From: Agarophyton chilense
Lineage: Eukaryota > Rhodophyta > Florideophyceae > Gracilariales > Gracilariaceae
Assembly: GCA_030374765.1 (NCBI GenBank)
Contig: JARGXX010000099.1
Coordinates: forward strand, 620,001 to 684,000
Reading direction: 5' to 3'
DNA length: 64,000 nucleotides
Shown here one piece after another: positions 22,630 to 35,056 of this stretch. The notes under the pieces are model-generated. The model ran no database searches. It was not told the DNA's origin and worked only from the letters and a program-made list of their open reading frames with translations. Positions within the stretch are counted from its first letter, which is position 1; each line of letters starts with the position of its first letter. The position numbers were made by a program, and so were the translations under genes.

Positions 22630-23456
22630 AATCATGATGCAAAACTTCTCAAGCTCAAGCATTTTTTCCGCTACCCTTTTTCCAGCAGTTCTTGTCGCAC
22701 CTTCTCCCGCTCTTCAAGATCTTTCGCATCCTTATCCCGTTGGAAGTCTAGCTAAGCCCTCTAAAGGTACCCTTTTGCCAAGTCCACCTCTCGAAAATGA
22801 GCACCAAACATGGCATGCTCCCCACCCATATCACAACATTCATTAGTCTGACTCTTTTTCATCTTTTTCTCTTCTTCACCGCCACCTTTTTTTATTCATT
22901 CCCCTTGCCAACATCATCTTCTTCACCTTTCCCTTTTTTAAGTACAATCACAACCAGCTTTGTTGCAATTCGTTACTTTGCGTGTTTTCTGTTTCTTAGC
23001 GCTCTTCTCTTCTCTTTTCTTAAACAGATTTTCATTTCGTACTTCACATATTTGTGACAGCATTACGTGACGAGCGCTCATTTACTCACCAGCCACTACA
23101 GAAACCTGCTGCGTAAAGTCATTTTTTGTGGAAACACTCTTTTAGTCGCTCATGTCGGTTCTAAAGCGTTTTACGTGCGATCGTAATATCTATTATCGAA
23201 TTATCATTTATCTTGATGCATGTTTTCTTGAAACGCTTTCGTGTTTGACCATATGAAGCAATGTGAGCTTTATTGGTGTATAACACTCGAACAAGGATTA
23301 AGTTTTCTTTCGGCTTGAAACGCAAATGCAAAAAAGTTTCAACGGGCAAGCAGCTTGACGGGAGCGAATTCGTTTGCTGCAAAAGAGGCAGTCGTGTCGG
23401 GAGACGCGATTTCATTTTGTAAAGCCTTTACTTTAACCTCAGTTGCTTCAGCCATC
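22630..23456 (-). pseudogene. MYB/SANT-like protein of Harbinger type, copy 1
   Basis: An ATG at 23454-23456 opens MAEATEVKVKALQNEI. After a frameshift comes FKPKENLILVRVL, AHIASYGQTRKRFKK and KINDNS, a layout typical of the MYB/SANT-like helices encoded by PIF/Harbinger elements as a second protein. Far downstream, after an A-rich broken part, DLEEREKVRQELLEK and EKMLELEKFCIMI give a coiled coil close to the end (about 22740-22640), also usual for that protein. It converges on the transposase end, the normal arrangement for two-gene Harbinger elements. The partner helps bind element ends and carry the transposase to the nucleus. Frameshifts and stops make it non-functional. Confidence 0.5.
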
Positions 23457-23955
23457 GTCACCGAGAAGTGCAAACGAGAGAAGTGGATGGTAAAGGATAT
23501 CAGTGCTGGATTGTGATGAGAAGGGGAGACAACGAGTTCGTGCCAGTTACATGGTCGGTATGCTCACGACCGCCTGAGGCTTCACTAATGCACCATTTTT
23601 CAGCATCTTTAGTGAAGCAATCTTTGCAGAATTCTGCCATTTTCATTTCAGTATAATTTTACGTCCTGAAATGTTCTAACCGGGTTTGTGAATTCCGGAT
23701 GCGTACAGTCACTATTGTTTCGTTGATACTCGCCGTTCAGTTTTTCAATATTTTGATAAAATAATTGGAAAGCGACCAACTGCAAGAGACCAGAGCGGTC
23801 AAATTGATACGTTGGGAATCGCGGTGAACCAATTGCGCCGATCCACGGAGAACTACCTGTTTTCTGGGCGACGGGTATTCGGGACAGAAAGAAAACAGTG
23901 GGAGAGATCTCACTGAAGGGATAGGGGCATCGAACTGGACGCTCCCCAGAAACAA
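23457..23955. other. No recognisable gene; Harbinger end and leader of next gene, copy 1
   Basis: Likely holds the right end of the Harbinger element and the promoter of the gene at 23956. No terminal inverted repeat matching the 8430-8660 area could be found by eye. A small plus-strand frame (23468-23656) is unrecognised. Confidence 0.35.
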
Positions 23956-24585
23956 ATGATGCTTCCTAAATGGAGTTTCCCGTTCATACTCATGTTCCTT
24001 AGCTCCATCACTGCTGTGGTAACCAAGGAAGCGCAGTTGGAGTTCAAAGTGGTTCCGAACAAGGCAGAAAAAATTGAAATTGCGTTGGACACCCCACCCA
24101 TCGAGTCTTCGACATGCATTTTTGAATGGGATTCCAGTGGAGCGACAGTGGAGGTATGTATGTGTTCGTTTACTCTTTACATGACTGATTCAATTCACAG
24201 TGGGACTAACACCGAACCATCTACTTGTGTAAAGCAATGGATCGCAAGAATATGGGGGGATCCCAGGACCGGTGAGCTAGAATGTGAAATATCTCGCAAA
24301 GGAGGGGCGGAGACTTATCTTTTGTTTAGCAAATTTAAGACATCCTTAGGAACGAAGTAAGTGACAATTACAGATCGCCGACTTCAAAAGAGCTACTTGC
24401 TAAACCGTTTCTTCTTTTCGGCGACAAACCGCGAAAGCCCGATCCTCGAGGCCATTGTGCATGACAATGATGGCGAGATGGACACAGACAGCTTTGTAAG
24501 CGATGGGGAGTGTGTTGAAAACGCCCACGAATGGTCTGGCGGTACTATTCGTCGAATTCATCTTAAGTCGATGGTTATCTCTTAG
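23956..24585 (+). CDS. Small secreted-protein-like gene, unknown function, copy 1
   Basis: The first ATG opens MMLPKWSFPFILMFLSSI, a signal peptide with a likely cut after about residue 24 (TAVVTKEA). The first open part has 134 codons, with Cys in STCIFEWD, VCMCSF, STCVKQW and LECEI, and ends in TAA at 24358. The same frame stays open for 74 codons to 24585. The TAA overlaps a GTAAGT splice-donor-like site (24357), and a gctaaac plus pyrimidine run leads to AG at 24437; removing those 81 bases would join both parts in frame. A second donor-like gtatgt is at 24154. No family was recognised. The gene is repeated unchanged in copy 2. Confidence 0.4.
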
Positions 24586-24595
24586 GGTATGAAAT

Positions 24596-25849
24596 GAAAC
24601 TTTTTATACACGGAGTATATCCGAATCCCAGCGAAGTTCCAAGTATGGATGAGTGTATCTACTCGTCAACACGTTCTTCGTGTGGTACACACCTACATCT
24701 GATAATGAAAAAAGGCCAACTTCTCTCATTGCAGAAAACGCCACCCCAAGAAAGCCCCATGAGTGTTTAATATAGGAAGATACAATTAGCCTCCATCTTA
24801 ATCAACCGCGATAGGGTTCCTCATTTTCTGTAGTTACGGTGAGCCACCTGTTTCTTTGAACTTTTTGCGTTCAACTTTCGAGCTACTACTGCACACCTTG
24901 TTCTTTGCTGCATCAATGGACGTCTTCTGTGTCTTCCTCTTTTTTTGATTCTTTCATTTGAGGATCTCAAAATATATCTTCTGCGAGATCCAGTTGCCTT
25001 TAGAACCTTTCATTTTCATTAGAAGATCAGGAAGCTCGTCCGCTCCACAAGCACCAACGCCGGACAGTTGCCCATTGGGTTCAACTTTTGCATTGTTTTA
25101 CTCTTTCAGCATTCTATATTGATCGCATGCATCTTTTCAAGAGACAGGATCTTTTCAAATTTTTGCTAGCGTTGAGTTTGTGACTAAAGTATGAAAGCGA
25201 TTCTTCTTCTCTCTATATGAGAAAATATGCCGTTTTGCTGCTTCTATCTCATGTAAAATGACGAATTATTGTTCAGCTATAAAAATGAAATAACATCCGG
25301 TTTTCCTGGCTAAAGTTGTCTTTCTGTTGGTCAGTTCGATTTTTGCCATGAGTGCCCGTGTTTGGGATTCAACATAGATTTCGATGTCGCGCTAATGGTC
25401 AGAATTTGCTTTTTGAGAATTAAACGATGGGAAAGTTTTGGTAGATGTATCCGCTACTTGCTGGATCTTACTCTCACGACACTCTTACTGATGAATTAGG
25501 CACATTTTACAAACTGTTGTGTGGCACAGGCGTGTGTACAAAACGTTTTTCAAGGCCCAGGTTCGAGTCTCGCTGAGGTCTGCCGGACCCTGTCCTTCAA
25601 TCCTTATGGGGTGCTAAAGTTATAATTTAAAGAATTCGTTTCCGTTCTTTTATATTGATTTGAAGCAATTCAAAATTGTTCGGGACGCAAATCTTTTTGC
25701 TATTAGAAAGTTCTGGTATTTTATATAAAAGATTCCACACAAATACCTACTACGTAAAGCAGTTTCCCGTTGTACTTTCGAACCTTCGAAAAGTATCTTC
25801 AACATTCTGGAACCTTCTGGAGGGTTCTTGAAAGAGCTCACAATCAATG
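24596..25849. other. Gypsy A fragment and unassigned debris, copy 2
   Basis: Starts with the IPAKFQVWMSV piece of gypsy A without its upstream part. No gene is recognised in the remainder; the possible Copia LTR start lies near 25804 on the minus strand. Confidence 0.4.
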
Positions 25850-26442
25850 AACTTCACTTTCAACTATAGAAGAGCTTAATTCTCTGCATGTTCACAAATC
25901 CTTCGTTTTTCATTTTCTGAAAAGCCTTAGTAAATATATCGGTCACCATTCTTTCTGAAAGAAAGTAGTTTATTTGGTTTCTTTACACACGCCCTGGAGT
26001 ACAAGAATGCTGACCAGCAATGTGTTATGTTTTTTCAAGACTTTCTTCATTTCCAAAGATAGATATTTCTGACTGACTCACTGCTTTAAATAATGCAATG
26101 TATTAGGCTTCAGTACTTGACTAAAGAGCAAATTTTGGCTTTCCCCTGCTCTTCAATAATTAACATTTTCTATTATAGCTGGCATATCCTGAAATAGATT
26201 TTCGCTCTTTTTCATTTCTTTGACTGGAGTCACTGAATTTTTCTACAGTACCGTTTTCTTTCTAGGTATATGAAACATGTATTCCTTCTGTTTTCTGTAT
26301 TCAAAGTAGTACCCGTTTGCAGTCAAACTAATGATCACTAGATATGTGTTTTCTTCGCAGTTTGCCCAAAAGTTATTCAGTTTTTGAGATGTGTCATAGA
26401 GCAAGTCTATCATTGCTCCAAAATAAAGAGACTGAAATAAAA
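25850..26442 (-). pseudogene. Copia RNase H remnant, copy 2
   Basis: Same remnant as at 7838-8430, with the same stops between the SGYA, SSTEA and YIAL blocks and the TDIFTKAF end. Confidence 0.6.
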
Positions 26443-26675
26443 TATATAACTAGAGCAACGCATCTCGCGAGCAGTACTATCGGTCGGGTGCTTTTTATCG
26501 ATCTGCGAGGATAAGTTTTGTGCTGCTCGTTAAATATCAACTAATTACTTTGGCGACGCCGTACAACTGTAAAAAAAGTAGAGAATCGTTTTGAACGTGA
26601 ATCGTAGGATCCATCTTCAAAACTCACTGCTTAATCGTTGCACTATCTCAAGCTCTTTTACGTGTCATCGTCGCC

Positions 26676-27252
26676 ATGGACAGACGAAGAATAATAATAC
26701 TCGCATTTTTGCGAAATCTGTATGCGGCCGCTGCTGTTATATTCCTGTGTTGCAAGGTTCGGAGACCAAGCAAAACGAAGACGTTCGGTCTGTTACCCAG
26801 CAAGGGGTAGTACAGCAAAGTACCCACTCCGAGAATGTACGACGAAGTTGTGGTGTACGTCTGAGGCAAACCTGTGTTAAAAGTGGGGAGAGTGGACATG
26901 AAGGAGTCAGACCAGGGATCTTGGTGAGAATAGAGTAACCAATCACGCTGGTGGCAAAATGGAAAAGGAAAAGGGGGCGCACTGTATATGGAGCGGGGCG
27001 TGCGGCACAGTAGCCAACGTAAAACAAATGGACAACCCTGATACAGGGGCGAGAGTACGTAAATAATAATAATCGGACCCTAGCGGCGGTGGTACTTCCT
27101 TTCAAGAAACGGGTTGGATATCTCTAACGTAGGTGATAGGGAACAGTCTACGAAGAGAGTCGTAGCCCGCGCAAGCGGAAAACACTTCGAGCCCCAAGAA
27201 CCAGGTTTGGGAGGATTTACTGAGGGGTAAGGCAAAGTTGCCGAGCAACTAT
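26676..27252 (+). pseudogene. Possible Harbinger transposase N-terminus, copy 2
   Basis: Matches 8664-9240 apart from 26826 (a instead of t), which turns Ser to Thr in the block before PRMYDEVV. All stops are shared. Confidence 0.3.
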
Positions 27253-27801
27253 ATATTGTAGACAACTACAGTAAAATTTCTACCTTAAAATATTGCAGAT
27301 AATAAAACAAAGTAGTAACCTGCAGTGCCGGGCGCATACGTGTAGAACTCTCGTGGACGACCAGTCCGTTGGGAAATGATGCTCCCTGATATGGGCAAGA
27401 ATCATAACACGCACAAACGGTAAAAGTTCCTAAGTCAAAGGAAAACACTTTATCGAATACTGCCCTTCAATTTCCTGTCCCACTCTTAATAGCAAAGATC
27501 GGTAAAAAAGCGTATCTGTCGTCAACTGGGTACGGTAAACTTTGAACGTGGTCAAAGCACATGAACTGCGAACAACCTTGATGCCAATCCTAAGAATTCT
27601 GCCTGGTCATTTTGCCCTCATTTACGCAATCCACAATATGTTTTCTTCAAAATAATCCATGATCCAACTTATTCGTATGCAAAGGTCTCGAGACGTTTGC
27701 AAAGTGCGGCAGGTAAACATCTAATGCACTCAGAAACAAATATGATGGAATGTTTAAGATTTATTGGTAGTGTAGGGTTGCTGGGAGACATACATGATAG
27801 A
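27253..27801. other. No recognisable feature, copy 2
   Basis: Counterpart of 9241-9789; no LTR or gene seen. Confidence 0.4.
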
Positions 27802-28971
27802 TGTTTCATGGATGCAGCGACAACCAGAAGGTAATTTCAATTGCACTGTGATTCTAAGAACAAGATGTACAGAGAAATGTTTTACGACATACTCGCCACG
27901 ATACACGAACTGGAAAAAATCTCGGACAGGGATGCCGAGCATGGACTTAAAAGGTGTGTTTGCTCCGTCGATTGAGGTAAGCTCAACCTGAAAAACTGTC
28001 CTTCAGCATTAAAAGGAAAATATCATAATAATATGGAGGGGCAACTAAAAAATCGCTGTTGAATCATGGAGTGGCTGAGATTTGAAGAGATCAATTCTTG
28101 CAAACGAAGATCAGGCGAATCAATCAAAGAATTTATCAACCGCTTTGCAGGACCAGCCCATTCGTAATTGAACCTAACCAACTCAGAGCAGGATTCAAGC
28201 GACAGTCAGAACTTTGCGATCATCTTACTTCTTAACGCCTCCCTATCAGCGCAAACCTTTAACAACATCATCAGAAGTCTGGTAGTGTCTACTAAAACGA
28301 GAGTCGCTAGCACAGCAGCAGTAATTCTGCTATCAAAGGACCGCGTGGAGAATGTGATTAAAATCTTGAATACTATGTCATCAATGGATTTGAATGAAGA
28401 CGAGAAGAAGATGAACACAGAATGCTTATCAGCAGTGAAAAAGGCCACGTTTCAGCAGAACAAATCGTTTGAAGATCATGATAAAAGCTCCTGTATCGGG
28501 CTTCAAAACGCGATAAGAGCCTTGGAAGAAGCCGGCTTAGAAGAGAGCGACCTGACTGACCTCTTTTCCGCTGAAAGGAAGCCAGACTCGTCCACTCTTT
28601 CCTACCTCAACTATAACAAATATGAGAAGAGGAATATGAAACGTAAGTATAATCAAGACAAGGAATGGAACAGTATCTCAAAGGACAACAAGGAACCAGA
28701 CGTTGGTAATGAAAATGAGGAAGCATCTCAGAAGATTTATCAGAAAAGAGCGACCAGAAAAAAAGATACGACGGGAAGCCCAAGGCTAACGGAACATACA
28801 AGTCTAATGGACAGTCCAAATCTAACGGATCGTCGAAACCTTTTTTTCAGTAAGAGATTCGAATCTGAACATATCAGACCCGAATCCCATCCTAGACGAA
28901 GGAGGTCCCATATCTTCGGGAGGAGTGACCTCTGCAATACAATTATGTCAAGAACTGAACATAAAATTTGA
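27802..28971 (+). pseudogene. Copia gag, copy 2
   Basis: Same broken gag as at 9790-10959; no difference was noticed in the open part from 28168. Confidence 0.55.
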
Positions 28972-29185
28972 ACCCACTAAGCCGAGAAAACAGTATCGGC
29001 GCGGATGGGAAAATCAATGTCTAAACCCAAGAAGCGTTGCTTGTTCCTGGACTTTATCAACTCAGGACATGAACAACAAGACGATAGAACTCACGTTCGA
29101 TCTCTTTAACGACAACTCACCGCTATCGATTGGAATGGACGTGAAGCAGTACAGCACAACGAATTTATTGGATATCCCCCGATGA
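28925..29185 (+). pseudogene. Copia protease end, copy 2
   Basis: Same fragment as at 10913-11173, with identical overlaps on both sides. Confidence 0.45.
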
Positions 29186-30753
29186 TGACAATCAAGAGAC
29201 CAATTAATAACGAGGCAAGTCTGCTCACACCATACTTAAGGTCTACATCAGCATATGACTTGAGAGCTCATGTAGTAATTATCCCTACCGTTTTTGAATT
29301 GTTGAACTCAGCGATGGAGCGGAGCAGACCCACAGCGATAGCTGAAAGATTGCATTGGGTGCCACATGGCCACCCCAACGAGATAATTCGTCTTTGTAAG
29401 CAAGCTGGGTATATGTCCAAGGAGCTGGAATTAGAGATCAGGAAAATCAGCTCCAGTTGCGGCATTAGAGCGAAATCTGGTCTACCTATATCTTCTAAGA
29501 AGATATCTATTAACCACGTCAACCAGGCATTCAATGTGGAGATACAAATCGATTACATGTTCTGTAACATTGGAGGTACAAAATATACAGTGATGCACAT
29601 AGTGGATACAGGGAAAGGCTACTCTGAAGCAAGCAATACCTGTGACAGAGAGTCACGAACAACGATAATCGTAATTGAAATGAAATGGTTGAATCGACAC
29701 GGAGCACCAGACGCTCTATCAGCTGACTTCGAAATGGACTCGAGGCACATCCGTGGATTCCTCTCTGGAATGGACATAAACTTCAAAGCACGACCAGTAA
29801 GTAGTCATAACAAGACAGGTATCGTAGAAAGAAATCATGGGGTCATCAAGCGAATACTCGAAAAACGTCAAATGGACGACAGTCGTAGTAGCGATAGAAT
29901 GCTACTGTCCAGGGCGATATTCCTATCTAATTGTTTTACAGGATCAAAGCTAACGAGTTCTTTTGAGCTTGCAAAAGGATACGCCCCTTCAATCTTAGGC
30001 GCCCCTGGGATACTCGTGACCGAAGAACTAATAAAAGCATACACCGAACAGACAGCTACACGCGCCTTCCAGAAATTGATGAAGGCTCACAACCATTCGA
30101 CAGTACCCAAATCATGTGTAAAACGTGGTGAAGAAGTGCTATACTTCTACAAAAGCTCAAAACAAAACGAAGACGACGAGTGGCGCAGGGCAACTGTGGT
30201 CAAAACTCTGCCTCACGTAGTGGAAGTTCGAAGAAAAGAGAAAGGACCAATATCGAAAGTAGCCTACGAGGACATCGGACTCCGGCCAAACTCTCCGCTT
30301 GCGCATGAACTGAGCAAAGGACTAATGGAGGACTACATAAACCTCACCATCAGTCCAAGAGCTACTGGCAATCAAGAGGAAGAGGAAGAGACGGTGAGCT
30401 CTCTCATGACCATCAACAGAGTCGAAAGAGAACGCGTTTACAAGGACATGGGAGAGTATACGGATGGCCTCCAGGACCAACAAGAGCTTGAGGGCACACA
30501 ATCAATAGAGTCAAACGAACAAGAGATATTGAAGGATATGCAACGAGTAATCGGCTCTCGACAAGTGAATGAAAGAGAAGTGCGATTCGACCCAGCTTGG
30601 GTATTACGAAAGGCAGTGGAGAAGGAACATGCTGACAACTGGTCTCAATCATACACGGAAGTCGCTGAGAACGAAGTACCACGTGGCGCGAACATTATAT
30701 CCTCACTCACCGTCTACAAAGTCAAAGTGGACGAAAATGACGTGAGAACGTAA
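29182..30753 (+). pseudogene. Copia integrase, copy 2
   Basis: Same protein as at 11170-12741. The only difference noticed, 29223 (g for a), is silent. Catalytic Asp, Asp and Glu are present; the closing TAA is shared. Confidence 0.8.
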
Positions 30754-31767
30754 AAAGCACGGCGCATGACGCACGAAAATCGAGATGATCTGAAGGATGA
30801 AATCAGGAAAGAATGCTCTAACGCAGACATGACTATCGCTCGTCTTCTGATCAGCGTCGCCCTCTCCCTTGATTTCGTGTTTGGAGTCGCGGACATTAAG
30901 GGTTCATTCTTGCAGAGCGGTCCAATACAGAGAGACATCTACGTCCGACCAGCGCCAGAATTCCGAAAGAAGAAAGGGGTTCTATGGAAACTCATTAAAT
31001 TGCCCTGTGGAATAGTAGAAGCAGGACGGCAATGGGCAAAACGCATCGAATCTTGGATGATGGATACAGCAGGACTTAAAAGAGTATACGGAGTTAACCA
31101 ACTGTTCACTAAGAAAGACAAGAATCAACGAATCACACTCGCAATAGCGAAAATTGTCGACGATCTCCTAGTAGCCGGGACACACTCGGACATCTGCAAC
31201 TTCATGAACTCGTTGAAGGAAGAATTCGAGGTCGGGAAGAAACGGATAGAAGCAATGTTGAACTTCGCTGTATGTGATATTATCGAAGACACAGATCATA
31301 ACATCATCTTATCCATGATTCCATACATGGAACGTCTACATCCAATTCAACTTTCGAAACCGAGAAGAAGAGAACTTGAAGAGAAAGCCGATGACGACGA
31401 GATCCGACAGTACAGGTCTCTAGCCGGAACTCTAAATTATCTGCGCTCAGGCGTCCTTCCGACGGCATCATTCACCACATCGAAAATGCAGCAGGAACTC
31501 GGAAATCTTAGGGTTAAACACCTCATAGATGCCAACGCCATGTTACAGGAGATAAGGATCTTGAAACCTATGATCAAATACGTACGACCGTTTGGAGTTA
31601 TAAGCGCAGCAATGACCACCTTCTCTGACGCATCGCACGGGACTCGGGATCTGGCATACGGACAGTCAGGAATAATAAGCGGAGTTGGTATCATCACCGT
31701 AGTACAAAACGATCCAATATTCCATCCGCTATACTGGTCAAGCACGAAGCAGAAACGAGTAACTTAA
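30754..31767 (+). pseudogene. Copia reverse transcriptase, copy 2
   Basis: As 12742-13755, except 31612 (a for t), which gives Met for Leu just before the RNase H motif TTFSDASH. The VDD catalytic pair is kept. Confidence 0.8.
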
Positions 31768-32150
31768 TCTTCATTCGGGGCCAAAATCCTGGCCTGAGCC
31801 GAGGCAGAAGACAGAGGGTTCGATATGAAGATGACGTTTGCAAGCATCTTTCCTAAGATTTATATCAATCACAGTATCTCCGTTGATTCAAAAGCATTGT
31901 TTGACACTATAACAATATTGCATGAGTGTCGCAAATTTCGTCTAAAAAAAACCGTACGATCATAAGAGATGCCTTTGAAGCCCGAGAACTCGATGAGATC
32001 TCATGGATTACTGGAACCCTGAACCTGGCTGACGCATTAACAAAACGGAGCATAAATCACTCCACCAGAATGAACCGCATGTTTGTTGATGGCTTCTGGA
32101 GTATAGATACATCAAAAGGGATTAGTAATGAATCAGAAAAATGGAAGTAG
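31768..32150 (+). pseudogene. Copia RNase H end, copy 2
   Basis: As 13756-14138, with the same stops and the same shift before the ARELDEISW block. Confidence 0.75.
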
Positions 32151-32188
32151 AGGCTTAGATCGATGGATACTAACGCGACAGGAGGGTA

Positions 32189-32442
32189 TGTGAAACACGT
32201 ACAACTTTCATCGGTGACGTAAAGATTACTAATATTAATACATCACCTTAAGTGTCCGAATGGTCGGCTAGTATTCGTATATAAAGCCCCCACAATATCC
32301 TCGGAGCTCTTCCCGGAGCTCCCGGGAGACCCTTTGTGCCGACTATTGTTTGTGTTGAGATTGTCCCCACAACTGCACACGTATGAACTTCAGCAACATG
32401 TCCGAAGCTCAACTTACACAACTATACGTATCCAGGACAATA
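32189..32442 (+). repeat. Copia 3' LTR, copy 2
   Basis: As 14177-14430; the TATA box is at 32278-32286. Confidence 0.5.
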
Positions 32443-32451
32443 TTATTCAAA

Positions 32452-34089
32452 AATCAGAACTGAACTAGTAATTGAGCCGGGCCGGTTAGAAATATTTTGA
32501 ACAACAGAGTGCCGTGGCTTTAGTCACCTCAATCTAGTGGCATGCAATCTTGAACAGCTGCATGAAATTCAAACCCGATTTCGGATATGAACCAGAGATG
32601 CAATATCTTTTTATTTCGACATTCTGCTTAGTATGGTAGCACAGGATCTTACGCGCAATGCGAAAGTAATACGTAACGGACCGCTTGAACAACCGGCGAA
32701 CAAGGACCGATAAAGTCTATTGTAACAATACGGCTTTTCGTTCGTTTGGGAAATCATGTTGTCATGTTAACGTTTATTGTGTGTATCACATTGGCTGCAC
32801 CAGTTGTGCTAGGTTGTGACTACTGTGACCACTTCGTCGAATCGATTCGTACGAAGAATCGGGAAGTGGAGCTGGATGATGGCTCTACAGTGCCTATAGT
32901 GCGCAGACCTCTGCGGCGATCCGCTTCATTTAAACCATTACCACCGTCATTGGAATACGAAGCCCCACTGGCCAGAACATCTCCGAAGACTCGGGTGTGT
33001 AAACTAACAGTGATACCACCAAAAAGTCAAACATGGGTACCAGTCGTTACTGAGAAGCACGGACTTATCGTTATTCAGCCTAACGCGGCACTGTATCACA
33101 CTAGTGAATCGCTAGTCGCTAACAGCATTGCACAGGTGAGCCCGAAGATCCCTTTCAGGATATTGGTGAGCAATGTTGGCTCGGAAGAGCGTCGCTTACA
33201 CAAACATCAGCTCTTGGGCATGGCGCTGCCACACCCTTCAGTTGTGATACCGACACACATAATGACGGCAGACGTCTTAGGAGTAACGCCCACAGGCGAG
33301 CAGAAGTCGAAAGCGACAGAAGCGGTCGAGAACATGAAGAACATGAAGGAAGAGAGTGTTTCTGAAGAAGAGATGGAAGAAGCCCTCGAGAGCGTGAATA
33401 TGGCACACGTTCCTGAGCAGTATAAAGGAAGATTGCGCAGATTGCTGCTGATGTTTTCACATATGTGGAGTGGACACATTGGCCAGATCGCGGCTACAGA
33501 ATATCATATTGACGTTGTATATGGTACATGACCCATCGCTCATTTACCGTATCGGGCAGGCCCGCGAACTCGTCAGATCGAGCAAGAACACGTGGACTCC
33601 ATGTTGGAGAAATGAATCATGGAGCCAGCTCAGTCAGCTTTGGCGTCCCGAGTGGTCCTTGTTCTTAAAGGAGATAGTTCTTTACGCTTTTGCGTTGACT
33701 ACGGAAAACTGAATGCGGTAACTGTGAGGGATACGTACCCATTACCGCGTATGGATGAATGAATTGATAGTCTTGGAGAAGCCAATGTTTTTACTACGTT
33801 TGACGCAAATTGGGGATACTGGCAGATACCAGTCGCCCCATAGGACCAAGATAAAACTCCATTTGCGTGTCATGCAGGCCTGTATCGCTCTAAGCGAATG
33901 CCATTTGGTTTGACCAACGCCCCTGCGACTTTTCAGCGTGCTGTCGATATAATATTATCACAATATAAGTGGAACACATGTCTTGTTTACTTGGATGCAA
34001 TGGTTCACGGACCAAGTGAAATACCTGGGACACAGGATAAAGCCAGGGACACTAGAAATGGAAGAAGTGTAGACCGCTGCGATTCGTGA
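32452..34089 (+). pseudogene. Gypsy protease and reverse transcriptase, copy 2
   Basis: Shares with 14440-16077 the four stops, the Ala in the YLDA box and the deletion behind it. The element was therefore dead before it was duplicated. Confidence 0.85.
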
Positions 34090-35056
34090 GTTCAAACATC
34101 CACGAACGCAGACGCAATTGAGATCTTTTCTCGGACTTTGTAACGTCTACAGACGATTTTAGCCGCGCTACTCGCATATAGCTGCACCCCTTAATGCTTT
34201 ATTGAAGAAGGGACAACCCGTTAAATTGAAGGAATTCGGAGAAGATGAAACGGAAGCTATCGCAAAGCTAAAACACGTGCTAACCACAGCTCCTGTGTTA
34301 TCTCTTCCGAAAACGGATCTTTCTTACTCCGTCAATATGGACGCTAGCGACTGTCAGATAGGGTGTGCCCTTTTTCAAACGCACGAAGACGGCATACGAC
34401 ATCCTATTGGATAGTGGTCGAGAACACTGCACCAGGCAGAAAGAAACTACTCTGTGTCAGAAAAGAAATGCCTTGCTATAGTTTGGGCTCTCATGACCCT
34501 TAGACCTTACCTACGGGGTGCTCACATTACGGTCAATACCGATCATTCATGCCTCAGATGGCTCATGTCGATTACCGAGCCGTCGGGACGCTTAATGCGA
34601 TGGCGTCTGCGCCTTTCCGTATTTGATTTTACAATCAACTACGAGAAGGGAACTTCAAACGTACACGCCGACGCGTTATCGCGACTCGAAACCTTGGGAG
34701 AAACCCAATTGGAAAACGATGATGATGTACCATGTTTGGTAACGGAAAATTCGAGAACGAAAGAAGAAGAACTAGAAGATCTAGAAGAGGAGGATTATCA
34801 AATGGAATTACTGGTAGCCCAGACTACGGACACTGATCCAGAAGATCAACTCGAACGAATCTCTCTTGAAGAGCTATTACGTGAACAAGTCACGGATGCC
34901 TTCTGCGCGGCTATCCGCTCTCGTCTTAACGGGGGGGAGGTGTTGCCTTTTCGTCTCGACGATCGAGGAATCTTTGTTCGAACTGTGGAATCCAATGAAC
35001 AAATCGTGATACTACACGCTCTCAAGAGCAGAGTACTGTATTTGGCACATTATTCG
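34090..35056 (+). pseudogene. Gypsy RNase H, copy 2
   Basis: As 16078-17044, with 34494 t for c (Met for Thr in WALMTLRPY). Confidence 0.8.

Larger units (their letters stand above)
6584..24595. repeat. 18,012-bp tandem duplication, copy 1
   Basis: Every position from 6584 recurs 18,012 bases later. The match to copy 2 starts at the G of gaaac (6584 and 24596; the preceding bases a and t differ) and ends after gaa at 24598 and 42610. The two copies therefore share only a GAA at the three breakpoints 6584, 24596 and 42608. Six base differences were found by comparing the copies: 8814, 11211, 13600, 16482, 18741 and 21090. There may be more in noncoding parts that were only sampled. Confidence 0.97.

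Noticed and set aside
22797..23057. 86-codon hydrophobic frame
   Set aside because: It is a by-product of a pyrimidine-rich run on the strand opposite to the broken MYB-like gene.
24154..24200. A 47-base GT-AG intron in the secreted-protein-like gene
   Set aside because: Splice signals look good, but the exon joined to it meets a TAA after two codons; the alternative AG at 24234 keeps the frame.
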